Shown: positions 7,554 through 16,213, numbered from the stretch's first letter. The stretch is DNA of 64,000 bases from CAVTWS01 sp963732655 (GCA_963732655.1 CAVTAI010000003.1:124001-188000), one strand, 5' to 3'. The notes: generated from the letters alone by a model not told the origin. Numbers and translations: made by a program.

Positions 7554-9971
7554 ATGAACCCCACGATCTCCTCGCGGCCTCGGGCCGCGACCCTGACCCG
7601 TTCCTCTGAACTGATGCCATCCGATCTGCGCACCGGGCCCTCCGGAGGGTTTGCCCGCCGCCGGTTCCTGCAGGGTGCGCTCGCCATGGGCAGCGCCAGC
7701 CTGCTCGATCCGTGGTGGCTCGGTGGACAGGCCTTCGCCGGCCCACCGTTGGCCTCGACCGAACGCATCTTGGTGTGCGTCTTCCTCGGCGGTGGCAACG
7801 ATGGTCTCCGCACGGTCGCGCCGGCCGGCGATGCCACCTACCAGAGCCTCCGCGGCCCCCTGGCGTTGCAGCCCGGTACCGCGCACTCGGTGGGTGGCGG
7901 CCTCTACCTCCATCCGAACCTGTCCGCGCTCAAGGCGCGTTTCGACTCCGGCCGGGTGGCGTTCGTCCACGGCGTCGGCGATGCCGAGAACGATCACAGC
8001 CACTTCACCTCGACCGCCCGCTGGTTCGCCGGCCGACCAGCCGGCCAACCACCCACATCGGGCTGGCTCGGTCGCTACCTCGACGCGGTGAACCTCGATG
8101 ACATGGCGGGCGTCAACGTGTCCTGGGGCGGCATCCCGCTCTTCATGAAGGGTGTGCAGCGCACGGCGATCGGTCTCCCGCCCGAAGGCAACCTCCTCGG
8201 TGCCGACCGGGACGAGCCCTGGGAGCAGGGCCTGTTCGCCACCTTCGAGGCCATGGGGTCCGACCAGTTCGGCATCGGGCAGTGGGCTCAGCGCGTCGCC
8301 TCGACCAACGCCGTCGCCATCGACGTCGCCAACCAGATTCAGCCCGCCTACGCCGACGGCCTCCCCGAGGACAACCGGCTCGCCCGCGAGCTGGCTCTGT
8401 GCGCCCGGGTCGTCAACCTCGACCTCGGCGCTCGAGTGCTCGGCGTGGAGCAGGGTGGCTACGACACCCACGACAGCGAGGAAGGCACCCACGACGATCT
8501 GATGACGGAGCTCGACGGGGCGATCCAGGCGTTCTTCGCCACCCTCGCCCCGCAGTTCCAGAGTCGCGTCACGATGTTCGTGTTCAGCGAGTTCGGCCGC
8601 CGGGTCGAGGCCAACGACTCGGGGGGAACGGACCACGGCACGGCGAACTCCGTCATGGTTATCGGGGACCTGGTGCGGGGTGGGCATCACGGGGTGTACC
8701 CGTCGGTGTCAGCGCTCGACTCCCGAGGCGATCTCTTCTACCACGTCGATTTCCGCTCAGTGTATGCCACGCTGATCGGCACGTGGCTCGGTGCGGACGA
8801 CACGGCGATCCTCGGGGCGACCCATCCCCGGCTCGACCTCTTCCAGGCCAACAGTGGTGGCGGCTTCGTCCCTCCGGTCCTGGCGTTCGGAGGCGGATAC
8901 GCGGCGTTGACACCGGCCCGGCTGTTGGATACCCGAGACGGTTTCGGCATCCCGTTGCAGCCCGGTCAGACGATCGACCTGGCCGTCGTCGGCGTGGGTG
9001 GTGTGCCGGCCTCCGGGGTCGGCGCGGTGGCGCTCAACGTGACGTCGACCGGGGCGTCGGTTCGATCGTTCGTGACCGTGTGGCCGACCGGTCAGGAACG
9101 TCCGCTGGCGTCGAGTCTGAACACGCAAGTCGGTCAGGACGTGCCGAACCTGGTGATCGCGAAGGTCGGGGCCGACGGCAAGGTGTCGATGTACAACAAC
9201 GCCGGCACCGCCCACCTCGTCGCCGACGTGGTGGGGTGGTTCCCTGCCGGTACCGGGTACTCGCCGCTCAACCCGGCGCGTCTGATCGACACCCGCGAGG
9301 GATTCGGCGTCCCGTTGCAGCCCGGTCAGACGATCGACCTTTCGGTGCTCGATGTCGGCGGGGTGCCGGGGGCCAGCGTGGCCGCCGTGGCCTTGAACGT
9401 CACGTCCACCGGTGCTTCGGCGAGGTCGTTCGTGACGGTGTGGCCGACCGGCGAAGCCCGACCGCTCGCGTCGAGCCTGAACACCCAGGTCGGCGAGGAC
9501 GTGCCGAACCTGGTGATCGCGAAGGTCGGGGCCGATGGCAAGGTGTCGATGTACAACGACTCAGGTACCGTCCACCTCGTCGCCGACGTCGTGGGCTGGT
9601 TCCCGGCCGGCTCGGGGTACACGCCTCTGACGCCGGCGCGTTTGCTCGACACCCGCGAGGGATTCGGGATCCCACTGTCCGGTGGCCAGTCGATCGATCT
9701 GCCGGTCGTGGGCGTGGGCGGCGCGCCTGCGTCGGGCGTGACCGCGGTGGTCATGAACGTCACCTCGACCGCGGCTACTGCCCGGTCGTTCGTGACGGTG
9801 TGGCCGACCGGTGAGGAACGTCCGCTGGCGTCGAGTCTGAACACCCAAGTCGGCGACGACGTGCCGAACTTGGTGATCGCGAAGGTCGGGGCCGACGGCA
9901 AGGTGTCGATGTACAACAACGCCGGCACCGCCCACCTCGTCGCCGACCTTGTCGGCTGGTTCGGCGCGTAG
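7554..9971 (+). CDS. DUF1501 family exported protein with three C-terminal 120-residue repeats
   Basis: An 805-residue protein. A twin-arginine signal (ARRRFLQGALAMGSASLL, residues 34-51) precedes a DUF1501 domain (sulfatase/alkaline-phosphatase-like fold): VCVFLGGGNDGLRTVAP, HGVGDAENDHSHF, EFGRRVEANDSGGTDHG. From residue about 452 three tandem repeats of exactly 120 residues follow (nucleotide period 360: starts near 8907, 9267, 9627), each of the form PARLLDTR-x-GFG...SSLNTQVG...VIAKVGADGKVSMYN...HLVADVVGWF, a beta repeat frequent in secreted actinobacterial proteins. It is coupled to the DUF1800 gene. The stop codon lies inside the first unit of a 33-bp tandem repeat, in the loop of a hairpin. 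Confidence 0.9.
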   Translation: MNPTISSRPRAATLTRSSELMPSDLRTGPSGGFARRRFLQGALAMGSASLLDPWWLGGQAFAGPPLASTERILVCVFLGGGNDGLRTVAPAGDATYQSLRGPLALQPGTAHSVGGGLYLHPNLSALKARFDSGRVAFVHGVGDAENDHSHFTSTARWFAGRPAGQPPTSGWLGRYLDAVNLDDMAGVNVSWGGIPLFMKGVQRTAIGLPPEGNLLGADRDEPWEQGLFATFEAMGSDQFGIGQWAQRVASTNAVAIDVANQIQPAYADGLPEDNRLARELALCARVVNLDLGARVLGVEQGGYDTHDSEEGTHDDLMTELDGAIQAFFATLAPQFQSRVTMFVFSEFGRRVEANDSGGTDHGTANSVMVIGDLVRGGHHGVYPSVSALDSRGDLFYHVDFRSVYATLIGTWLGADDTAILGATHPRLDLFQANSGGGFVPPVLAFGGGYAALTPARLLDTRDGFGIPLQPGQTIDLAVVGVGGVPASGVGAVALNVTSTGASVRSFVTVWPTGQERPLASSLNTQVGQDVPNLVIAKVGADGKVSMYNNAGTAHLVADVVGWFPAGTGYSPLNPARLIDTREGFGVPLQPGQTIDLSVLDVGGVPGASVAAVALNVTSTGASARSFVTVWPTGEARPLASSLNTQVGEDVPNLVIAKVGADGKVSMYNDSGTVHLVADVVGWFPAGSGYTPLTPARLLDTREGFGIPLSGGQSIDLPVVGVGGAPASGVTAVVMNVTSTAATARSFVTVWPTGEERPLASSLNTQVGDDVPNLVIAKVGADGKVSMYNNAGTAHLVADLVGWFGA

Positions 9972-10053
9972 CGCCGAAGGGTTGTCGGCTGGTTCGGCGC
10001 GTAGCGCCGAAGGGTTGTCGGCTGGTTCGGCGCGTAGCGCCGAAGGGTTGTCG
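9949..10053 (+). repeat. 33-bp tandem repeat across the DUF1501 stop codon
   Basis: Three full identical units start at 9949, 9982 and 10015, with 6 more matching bases after 10047. Each holds a perfect 8-bp hairpin, TTCGGCGC GTA GCGCCGAA. In the first unit the loop plus following base contains the TAG stop (9969-9971), so the last codons of the gene and its 3' hairpin have been copied in tandem. Confidence 0.97.
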
Positions 10054-10067
10054 ACCAAACGAAATCT

Positions 10068-10102
10068 GGCGAGGAATCACCTCTGATGGGTGATTCCTCG
10101 CC
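10068..10102. terminator. Strong intergenic hairpin, probable terminator
   Basis: Perfect 14-bp stem (GGCGAGGAATCACC, 10068-10081, with its complement at 10089-10102) and a 7-nt loop. The flanks CGAAA and TTTCG extend it imperfectly. It lies between the DUF1501 gene and the hydrolase gene; no long T-run follows. Confidence 0.75.
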
Positions 10103-10146
10103 GAGTTTCGCCGGGGCGATCGTGGCGTGGTGCCCGGTCGACCGGG

Positions 10147-10152
10147 TAGACA
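10147..10152 (+). promoter_or_regulatory. Putative -10 hexamer of a leaderless transcript
   Basis: TAGACA ends 6 nt before the ATG at 10159, the spacing of actinobacterial leaderless promoters. No Shine-Dalgarno is visible. Confidence 0.45.
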
Positions 10153-10158
10153 TCGGCC

Positions 10159-10884
10159 ATGCCCACCTTCGCGCACGACGGCGCCGTCATCCACTACGAG
10201 CTCGAGGGGGTCGCCGACGGATTCCCCGTGCTGCTGATCGCTCCCGGCGGGATGCGCTCGGCGCACGAGCTGTGGAACGCCATGCCATGGAACCCGCGCG
10301 TGGCCTTGGCCGACCACTACCGCCTGATCGGCATGGATCAGCGAAACGCCGGCCGATCGACCGCGCCGGTGTCAGCTACCGACGGCTGGTCGACCTTCGC
10401 GGCCGATCAACTGGCGCTCCTCGACCACCTCGGCATCGACCGGTGCCACGTGATAGGGATGTGCATCGGCGGCCCCTACGTGGTCGGACTCCTCCGGGCC
10501 GACCCCGACCGGTTTGCTTCGGCGGTGCTCGTGCAACCCGTGGGCATCGAGGACAACCGGACCGAGCTCGAAGCCATGTTCGACCAGTGGGCCGTCGCCC
10601 TGGCGCCCACCCATCCGGAGGCCACGCCGGCTTCGTGGGCCTCGTTCCGATGGAACATGTGGGGCGGCGAGTTCGTCCTCACCGCCACGCCCGAGGAGGT
10701 GGCCGCCATCGAGACGCCGCTGCTCGTGCTCATGGGCGACGACCTCTACCACCCGCAGTCCACGTCTCGAACGATCGCCGCGGTCGCCCCCAACGCCACG
10801 CTCGTGGAGCGATGGAAGGACGAGACGTCGCTGCCTGCCACCACCGCGACGGTGCTCGACTTCCTCGGATCTCACTCGTCGTGA
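10159..10884 (+). CDS. Alpha/beta-hydrolase with Cys nucleophile elbow
   Basis: A 241-residue alpha/beta-hydrolase. The oxyanion segment LLIAPGGMRS, the strand MDQRNAGRS and the nucleophile elbow HVIGMCIGG are visible; the elbow has Cys instead of Ser (G-M-C-I-G), as in dienelactone hydrolases and a minority of esterases. The acid is probably in LMGDDLYHP. The catalytic His is not obvious; a His follows immediately (LYHP) but not in the usual GH context. Start ATG 10159 matches the leaderless promoter. Substrate unknown. Confidence 0.82.
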   Translation: MPTFAHDGAVIHYELEGVADGFPVLLIAPGGMRSAHELWNAMPWNPRVALADHYRLIGMDQRNAGRSTAPVSATDGWSTFAADQLALLDHLGIDRCHVIGMCIGGPYVVGLLRADPDRFASAVLVQPVGIEDNRTELEAMFDQWAVALAPTHPEATPASWASFRWNMWGGEFVLTATPEEVAAIETPLLVLMGDDLYHPQSTSRTIAAVAPNATLVERWKDETSLPATTATVLDFLGSHSS

Positions 10885-10941
10885 ACTGATCGGCGGTCCC
10901 GATCGTCTGGTGGGGCGACTCCCCGTCGATCGGAGACCGGT

Positions 10942-12360
10942 ATGACCACCGTCGTTCCCCCACCCGCTGGTGTTCGCCCTGGCGCGGCCGCTGACCCCGA
11001 ACGCCACGGCGGGTTCTCGGTCGACCAGGTCGCGGTCGAGGAGGTCTGGACCGTCGGTTCCCGTCGCCCTCGTCCGCGCCTGTGGGGGTGGGTCCTCCTC
11101 GCGGCCTTGTCGCCCGTCGCCATCGCTGCGGCGACGGTCACCGCCCTTGTCCGTGACGGTGAACCCCCGGCGGACGTCTTGGTGCTCGGCGACGATGGCG
11201 CCGTCACCAGCGTCGATCCGTCGAGCGGGCTACCCCAGTACTCGCTCGCGGACGCGTCGGTGTCGGCCGACGGATCGGCGGTGTACCAAACGGTCGAGAC
11301 CGAGGCGGGGACCGAGGTCCGGCAGGTCGACCCGACCACCGGCCTCGCCGTCGGTGCCACACTCGTGAAGCCCGGGCTCGCCATCAGAACGGTCTCGCCC
11401 GACGGGGGAGCGGTGGCGTTGATGGAACCGCCGACCGTGGCCGGCGGGCTGTACGTGCCTGAGCCCCGCACCGAGACCTCGATCACCGTGGTGTGGCAGG
11501 ACCGGCCCGAACCGGCGGTCTTCGACCTCGAGGGGAATTTCGAGCCGGAGACGTTCACCCTGACCGAGGACACCCTGTACCTGCTCGAGTACTGGCCTCC
11601 TCTCGAGCCAGATCGCTACTACGTACGCCAACTCGACTTGGCGAGCGGGGTGGTCCGTGACGTGTTCAGCCCCCAGGTGGAGCTCCAACCCGAGATGCGG
11701 GGGCGGGCCCGCGCCCAGGCCATCGCCCCGGATTCGTCGGTCCTCTACACCCTCTACACCATCCCGGCGGGCGACGATCCGGTCCACGACCTGACCGCGC
11801 CGAACGGCACCGACGACGCGCGCTGGGCCTTCGTGCACGTGTTGAGCCTGGAGGAGGACTGGTCGTACTGCGTGTTCCTGCCGGTGCCGATCGGCACCAC
11901 CTCCGAAGCGGCGGTGTCGATGGCCATCAGCCCGGAGGGTCATCAGCTCTACGTCGTCGACGCGGCGACGCAGACCGTGGCCGTCATCGACACCTCCGCG
12001 CTGGTGGTGACGCGGTCGACGCCGGTGCCGGCGCTGCGCCCTCAGGAGGAACCGACCGAGCTGGCGGTCGGCCCTGATGGCACCCTCTACGTGGCCAGCC
12101 CGTGGTCGGTGGTCGCCGTCTCGCCCGACCTCGCCACCCTTTCGACTGCCTTGGGCACGCAGACGGGTGAGCAGATCGGCGACATCGCCCTGTCGGCCGA
12201 CGGCCGGGAGCTACGCGTCGCCGCGGGTGGTCAGGTACTGGTGTGGGACCTGGTCGACCGGCGCGAGGTGGCCCGACTCGACGTCCCGGGGGACGGCGGC
12301 GTGTCGTTCGTCGGTCCGCCTGGCGAGTCCCTCCTCGAGATCCCGGTCGACAAGGCGTGA
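10942..12360 (+). CDS. Membrane-anchored beta-propeller-like protein
   Basis: A 472-residue protein: a proline-rich cytoplasmic N-terminus of about 47 residues, one transmembrane helix (GWVLLAALSPVAIAAATVTA, near 49-68), then an external domain with repeated strands such as DVLVLGDDGAVTSVD, GHQLYVVDAATQTVAVID, DGTLYVASPWSVVAVSPD and GDIALSADGRELRVAA, typical of WD40/YVTN-type propellers. It ends 49 bp before the ECF sigma gene and may belong to the same cell-envelope regulon. No specific ligand or enzyme motif is seen. Confidence 0.75.
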   Translation: MTTVVPPPAGVRPGAAADPERHGGFSVDQVAVEEVWTVGSRRPRPRLWGWVLLAALSPVAIAAATVTALVRDGEPPADVLVLGDDGAVTSVDPSSGLPQYSLADASVSADGSAVYQTVETEAGTEVRQVDPTTGLAVGATLVKPGLAIRTVSPDGGAVALMEPPTVAGGLYVPEPRTETSITVVWQDRPEPAVFDLEGNFEPETFTLTEDTLYLLEYWPPLEPDRYYVRQLDLASGVVRDVFSPQVELQPEMRGRARAQAIAPDSSVLYTLYTIPAGDDPVHDLTAPNGTDDARWAFVHVLSLEEDWSYCVFLPVPIGTTSEAAVSMAISPEGHQLYVVDAATQTVAVIDTSALVVTRSTPVPALRPQEEPTELAVGPDGTLYVASPWSVVAVSPDLATLSTALGTQTGEQIGDIALSADGRELRVAAGGQVLVWDLVDRREVARLDVPGDGGVSFVGPPGESLLEIPVDKA

Positions 12361-12409
12361 TGACAGCGCTCCGCGCGTGGTGCAGGCTGGTTCACGGAAG
12401 GAGCCGACG

Positions 12410-13072
12410 ATGCTCGAGCCCGACCCGGCCCTGGTGCGAGCGGCGGCGAGCGGGGATCAGCGCGCCTTCGAGGCCCTCGTGCGGTCGACCCAGGCCGACG
12501 TGTGGCGGTTCTTGCGTCATCTGGTGGCCGACGACGATCTCGCTCGGGAACTGGCGCAGGACACCTACCTCAAGGTGTACCGCTCCTTGTCGACGTACCG
12601 GTTCGAGTCCCGCTTCTCCTCCTGGTTGTTCCGCGTCGCCCGCAACGTGGCCATGGACGAACATCGGTCCCGGCAACGGCGGGCTCGCCGGGCTCAGCTT
12701 CTCGAACAGCGTGAACGGCTGCGCTACGCGGGTCGGGCGGGTTCACCGATCGAGGTCCGCCACGAGCTCCGCGCCGCCGTCGCGTCTCTGGACCTTCGGC
12801 TGCGGGAACCGTTCGTGCTCGTCGAGGTGTTCGGCATGACCTACGGCGAGGCGGCATCGGTCCTCGGGATCCCGGACGGCACGGTCAAGAGTCGGCTGTT
12901 CCATGCCCGTCGACAGCTCGTCGAGTGGCTGACTGCGGGGAGCGCCGATGACGGGGCGACCGGGCAAGCACGGAGCGCCGATGACGGGGCGACCGGGCAA
13001 GCACGGAGCGCCGATGACGGGGCGACCGGGCAAGCACGGAGCGCCGATGACGGGGCGACCGGGCATGCCTGA
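12410..13072 (+). CDS. ECF-type RNA polymerase sigma factor with repeat-built C-terminus
   Basis: A 220-residue ECF sigma factor. Region 2 is VRSTQADVWRFLRHLV...ELAQDTYLKVYRSL with SRFSSWLFRVARN (2.3-2.4); region 4 is LREPFVLVEVFGMTYGEAASVLGIPDGTVKSRLFHARRQL, a complete helix-turn-helix. The ATG at 12410 follows GGAAGGA. The core protein ends near residue 176; the last 44 residues are four copies of an 11-residue repeat (SADDGATGQAR) encoded by a 33-bp tandem repeat that also encodes the N-terminus of the next gene in another frame. Regulation by the overlapping downstream membrane protein, as an anti-sigma factor, is inferred from gene order. Confidence 0.93.
   Translation: MLEPDPALVRAAASGDQRAFEALVRSTQADVWRFLRHLVADDDLARELAQDTYLKVYRSLSTYRFESRFSSWLFRVARNVAMDEHRSRQRRARRAQLLEQRERLRYAGRAGSPIEVRHELRAAVASLDLRLREPFVLVEVFGMTYGEAASVLGIPDGTVKSRLFHARRQLVEWLTAGSADDGATGQARSADDGATGQARSADDGATGQARSADDGATGHA
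12941..13072 (+). repeat. 33-bp tandem repeat, 4 copies, read in two frames at the sigma/anti-sigma overlap
   Basis: Units start at 12941, 12974, 13007 and 13040 with exact 33-bp period and no differences until the end of the fourth unit. Each carries GGAG followed 5 nt later by ATG, so each copy holds a complete start signal for the downstream gene (ATG at 12948, 12981, 13014, 13047). In the sigma frame it encodes SADDGATGQAR; in the other frame MTGRPGKHGAP. The sigma stop lies just after the fourth copy. Confidence 0.97.
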
Positions 13073-14861
13073 TCGGTCGCTCGACGAGCTCCTCCTGGCG
13101 GTCTCCGCGCACCTCGACGGCGAAGGCCCCGATCCGGGTGACCTGACGGACGACGCCGAGGCGTTTCGGGCGCAGGCGCTCCGGCTCCGTGGTTGGGCCC
13201 GGATCGATGCTGCCGAACCCCCGCCTGACATCGCGGCGGAGGTGATGGCGGCGGTCGACCCGCCGGAGCGCGGCCGGTGGTTGCGGGTGGCGGCGGTGTT
13301 CTTCCTGCTGGGTGGCGTGGTCGGGGCGGTGCTCGCCGGTGTGGCCGACCGACCCCCGGCCCCGGCCGCGGCGAGTCTCGTATCGGAGCTGCTCGATGCC
13401 CAGGCCGATGTCGAGCGGTACGACGCCTCCATCCAGATCGTCGAGTACGGCTGGCACCCCGACGTCACCATCCGTTCGGCGTCCGGGCACCTGGCCTACC
13501 AGGCGCCCGCCGAGCTGGTGTTCACCCTCACCGATACCACGGCCTATCCCGACCCCTCATGGCCCCCCAACGACGTCGTCATCGTCGTCGACGACGAGGT
13601 GGCGTGGTCGAGCGGGCGACTCGGCTGTCCACTGGAACTGCGGCCGGGCTGCCTCGGCGAGGAGCCGCTCGTCCGGGTGGTGACCGATCGGGTGCCGTTC
13701 TCCTCGGGCATCGCCGCGCTCGACGGAGCCGGCAGCGCGGCCCCATTGCCGCTCGATCTCGTCGTGCCGGTGGGCTCCTTCCTCCCGGGGGCGACTCCAT
13801 CTGGAGGGCAACCGGCGGTGTTCGATGCGGTCGAACGCGGCGACGAGATCGTCGTCACCACCACGGTCGCGGCGGTGGCCACGATCATCGAACCGATGCT
13901 GTCGGTCGGCAACTGGCGGGAGCTCCACCCGCGCGACGTGGCCCAGATCCGACTCGATCGTTCGACGTTGACGCTGCGGGCGGTGTCGGTCTGGGCGGCG
14001 GACGGCGCGGACCGGGAGCGGTGGGCGATCCGGCACGGCTATCGCGACGCCGCCGGTTCGCCTCTGCTCTCGGTCACCCTCACGCCCGAACCTCATCAGC
14101 TCGCGGTCGCCGACCTGCCGCCGCCGGCCGTGCCCGGGCGAAGCGAGGGCTTCTCGCCGTCGGCCGAAGCGGGCGGCGCGCCCGAACCGTCGTGGATCCC
14201 TGCGGGCCACGTGCTGTATCGGACGGGACAGGTGGACATCGGCGGAACTCCCTCGATCGGCGTGCGGGCGTGGACCGACGGGCGTGCCTGGGTGGTGCTG
14301 CGGTCGACCGACGAGTGGGCCGAGCCGCGCTTGTTCGGGGAATTCAGGGCGCTCGTGCGAACCGCCGATCTGGGCGCGGCGGGAGTCGGCTACGTCGATC
14401 CGTCCGGGACCCGGGTGGCGTTGCACGCCCGAAACGGTGTGGAGGTCGAGCTGTCCGGCACGGTGGGCCAGGCGGCGCTGCTGCGGATGGCCGGCTCCCT
14501 CGGGCTCCTCGGCGAGGCGGTACCGGAGACGTGGATGCAGGCGCCGGCATCCGATCCGATCCCCGCGGGTGCGTTGCGCCCCACGGTCGAGGCGGCCAGC
14601 CGGGTGGACGACGGCGTGGTCACCATCGCGGTCGCGGCCCCGGGCCGGTCGGGTTGGATCCTCAGCCAGACCCCGGGATCGGCCTTGCCGCCGCCGTCGT
14701 CCCCCGACGTGGTGTCCGTCGAGGTTCGCGACGTGCGGGGGCGTTGGGACGCGGACCTGGGCACCTTGTCGTGGGTCGACGAGGGTTGGGTGGTGCACCT
14801 GTCTTCCGAGGGTCTGCCGCTGTCGGCGCTCGTCTCGGTGGCCGAGAGCCTGGAGCACTGA
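12948..14861 (+). CDS. Putative anti-sigma factor, membrane protein with large external domain
   Basis: Up to 637 residues. After the repeat-encoded N-terminus (three copies of MTGRPGKHGAP and a part copy) comes a cytoplasmic domain (MPDRSLDELLLAVSAHLDGE..., about 70 residues) like the sigma-binding region of anti-sigma factors but without a zinc HxxxCxxC motif. One transmembrane helix follows (VAAVFFLLGGVVGAVLAGVA) and then an external domain of about 500 residues rich in beta strands and containing two Cys (GCPLELRPGC). Five in-frame ATGs are possible starts: 12948, 12981, 13014, 13047 and 13065; the first four share identical ribosome-binding sites. Overlap with the ECF sigma gene and the membrane topology are the basis for the anti-sigma call. 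Confidence 0.72.
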   Translation: MTGRPGKHGAPMTGRPGKHGAPMTGRPGKHGAPMTGRPGMPDRSLDELLLAVSAHLDGEGPDPGDLTDDAEAFRAQALRLRGWARIDAAEPPPDIAAEVMAAVDPPERGRWLRVAAVFFLLGGVVGAVLAGVADRPPAPAAASLVSELLDAQADVERYDASIQIVEYGWHPDVTIRSASGHLAYQAPAELVFTLTDTTAYPDPSWPPNDVVIVVDDEVAWSSGRLGCPLELRPGCLGEEPLVRVVTDRVPFSSGIAALDGAGSAAPLPLDLVVPVGSFLPGATPSGGQPAVFDAVERGDEIVVTTTVAAVATIIEPMLSVGNWRELHPRDVAQIRLDRSTLTLRAVSVWAADGADRERWAIRHGYRDAAGSPLLSVTLTPEPHQLAVADLPPPAVPGRSEGFSPSAEAGGAPEPSWIPAGHVLYRTGQVDIGGTPSIGVRAWTDGRAWVVLRSTDEWAEPRLFGEFRALVRTADLGAAGVGYVDPSGTRVALHARNGVEVELSGTVGQAALLRMAGSLGLLGEAVPETWMQAPASDPIPAGALRPTVEAASRVDDGVVTIAVAAPGRSGWILSQTPGSALPPPSSPDVVSVEVRDVRGRWDADLGTLSWVDEGWVVHLSSEGLPLSALVSVAESLEH

Positions 14862-14862
14862 G

Positions 14863-14892
14863 GGTGTTCGATCGTGGGGTGTTCGATCGTGC
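14863..14892 (+). repeat. 15-bp direct duplication of the carboxypeptidase start region
   Basis: GGTGTTCGATCGTGG is followed by a second copy differing in its last bases. Each copy contains GTG followed by the codons TTC GAT CGT, so the start codon itself is duplicated in frame. Confidence 0.9.
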
Positions 14893-16213
14893 GGCGACCA
14901 GGACGTCGACGACGGGCGTGGTTGCCTTCGTCGCGTTGCTCGCCGGGATGCTGATCGGCTTCTGGACGGCCACTGCGGTCACCGGGACGGAGGCAGCGAC
15001 GGCCCGATTCCCGCCCCCGTCGGGGACAGAGTCGTTGTCGGTGTCGCCCGCGCCCGAGCCACCACCGGCACCCACCACGACACCATCACCACACACGACG
15101 ATCGGGACCGGCGGCACCTCGTCTCCCCTCCGCGTGTCGGTGCTCATGTGGACCTCCGGCGGGTTGTCCGCCGGTACGTCCACCGCGGTCACGGCGCTCG
15201 CCGAGGTGGAGTCGTCGACCGTTGTGCGCGGTGACCAGCTCGACCTCGTCGGCAGCCGGGCCGCCGATGGTTCGATCGTGAGCGAGCTCACCGATGGGTG
15301 GCGCATCCCGCTCGATGCCCTCGCCGTCGATCCGGACCCCTATGCCACGGCCATCGCGTCCTGGGCCGACGTGTCGGCCGCGGACGCCGCGGCGTTTACC
15401 GCCCTGGCTGAGGGCGAGGGCAGTGGTCGTGCCGTCCTCACCGAGTCCTCGGCCGCGCTGCGTGGAGTGGGAGTCGGTGGCGAGCTGCGGTTGCTCACCG
15501 GCACGGTGGTGGTGGTCGGCGTGGTGGATGATGTGATCGGTGCTGGCGCCGAGGTGGTCGTCGACATCGAGACCGGGCGAGCGCTCGGGGTGGAGACCGA
15601 GCGCTACCTGCTGATCGAGAGCAGGGCGAGCCGGAGTGCGATAGAGGCGGCGTTGTCCGGAGTGACCGACGCGCCACTTCGGTTGCGGGCACCCGGTGAG
15701 ACCCCATACCCGCGCCACGGCGATGCCGTCTTGCCGCAACTCGTCGTCAAGGACCAGTTCGGCGAGTTCGCCTATCGGCCTCGGCCGGGCCGAGATGTCG
15801 AGATCGATCCGTCGTGGATCGGCGAGAACATCGTCACGGTCGACCTGCCTCTGGTGGGGACGACGGTCTGCCACCGCTCCGTCGTGCCGCAGCTCGAGGC
15901 GGCGTTGTCCGATCTGGCCAACCGGGGCCTTTCTCAACTCATCGACCCAGCCGGGTACGCCGGCTGCTTTGCCCCCCGGCTGATCGCGCCGGGGCTGGGG
16001 ATGTCCCGCCATGCATGGGGCATCGCCGTCGACCTGAACGCCTACGACAATCCCGCCGGCTCGACGACCATGAAGGACATTCGCCTCGTGGAGACCATGG
16101 CCGAGCAGGGCTTCGGGTGGGGCGGCGAGTGGCTCAACCCTGATGCCATGCACTTCGAGATGGTCGATCCGCCGGGACCCTCTCTCATCAGCGATGTCAC
16201 ACCCCCTTCGTAG
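14864..16213 (+). CDS. D,D-carboxypeptidase/VanY-type M15 peptidase, membrane-anchored
   Basis: About 449 residues from GTG 14864. One N-terminal transmembrane helix (VVAFVALLAGMLIGFWTATA), a Pro/Thr-rich linker (PEPPPAPTTTPSPHTT), a SAF-like beta region, then a C-terminal M15 peptidase domain with the zinc site SRHAWGIAVDLN (SxHxxGxAxD) and DAMHFEM (catalytic Glu absent from this segment, ligand His present). Cleavage of terminal D-Ala from peptidoglycan is the family role. It begins 2 bp after the anti-sigma stop, suggesting that the sigma operon includes this wall enzyme. The start region is a 15-bp tandem duplication that gives two equivalent GTG starts (14864, 14879). Confidence 0.82.
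   Translation: MFDRGVFDRAATRTSTTGVVAFVALLAGMLIGFWTATAVTGTEAATARFPPPSGTESLSVSPAPEPPPAPTTTPSPHTTIGTGGTSSPLRVSVLMWTSGGLSAGTSTAVTALAEVESSTVVRGDQLDLVGSRAADGSIVSELTDGWRIPLDALAVDPDPYATAIASWADVSAADAAAFTALAEGEGSGRAVLTESSAALRGVGVGGELRLLTGTVVVVGVVDDVIGAGAEVVVDIETGRALGVETERYLLIESRASRSAIEAALSGVTDAPLRLRAPGETPYPRHGDAVLPQLVVKDQFGEFAYRPRPGRDVEIDPSWIGENIVTVDLPLVGTTVCHRSVVPQLEAALSDLANRGLSQLIDPAGYAGCFAPRLIAPGLGMSRHAWGIAVDLNAYDNPAGSTTMKDIRLVETMAEQGFGWGGEWLNPDAMHFEMVDPPGPSLISDVTPPS

Noticed and set aside
1804..13072. Short regular repeats as CRISPR arrays
   Set aside because: Units of 33 bp abut directly with no spacers, and no cas genes are present.
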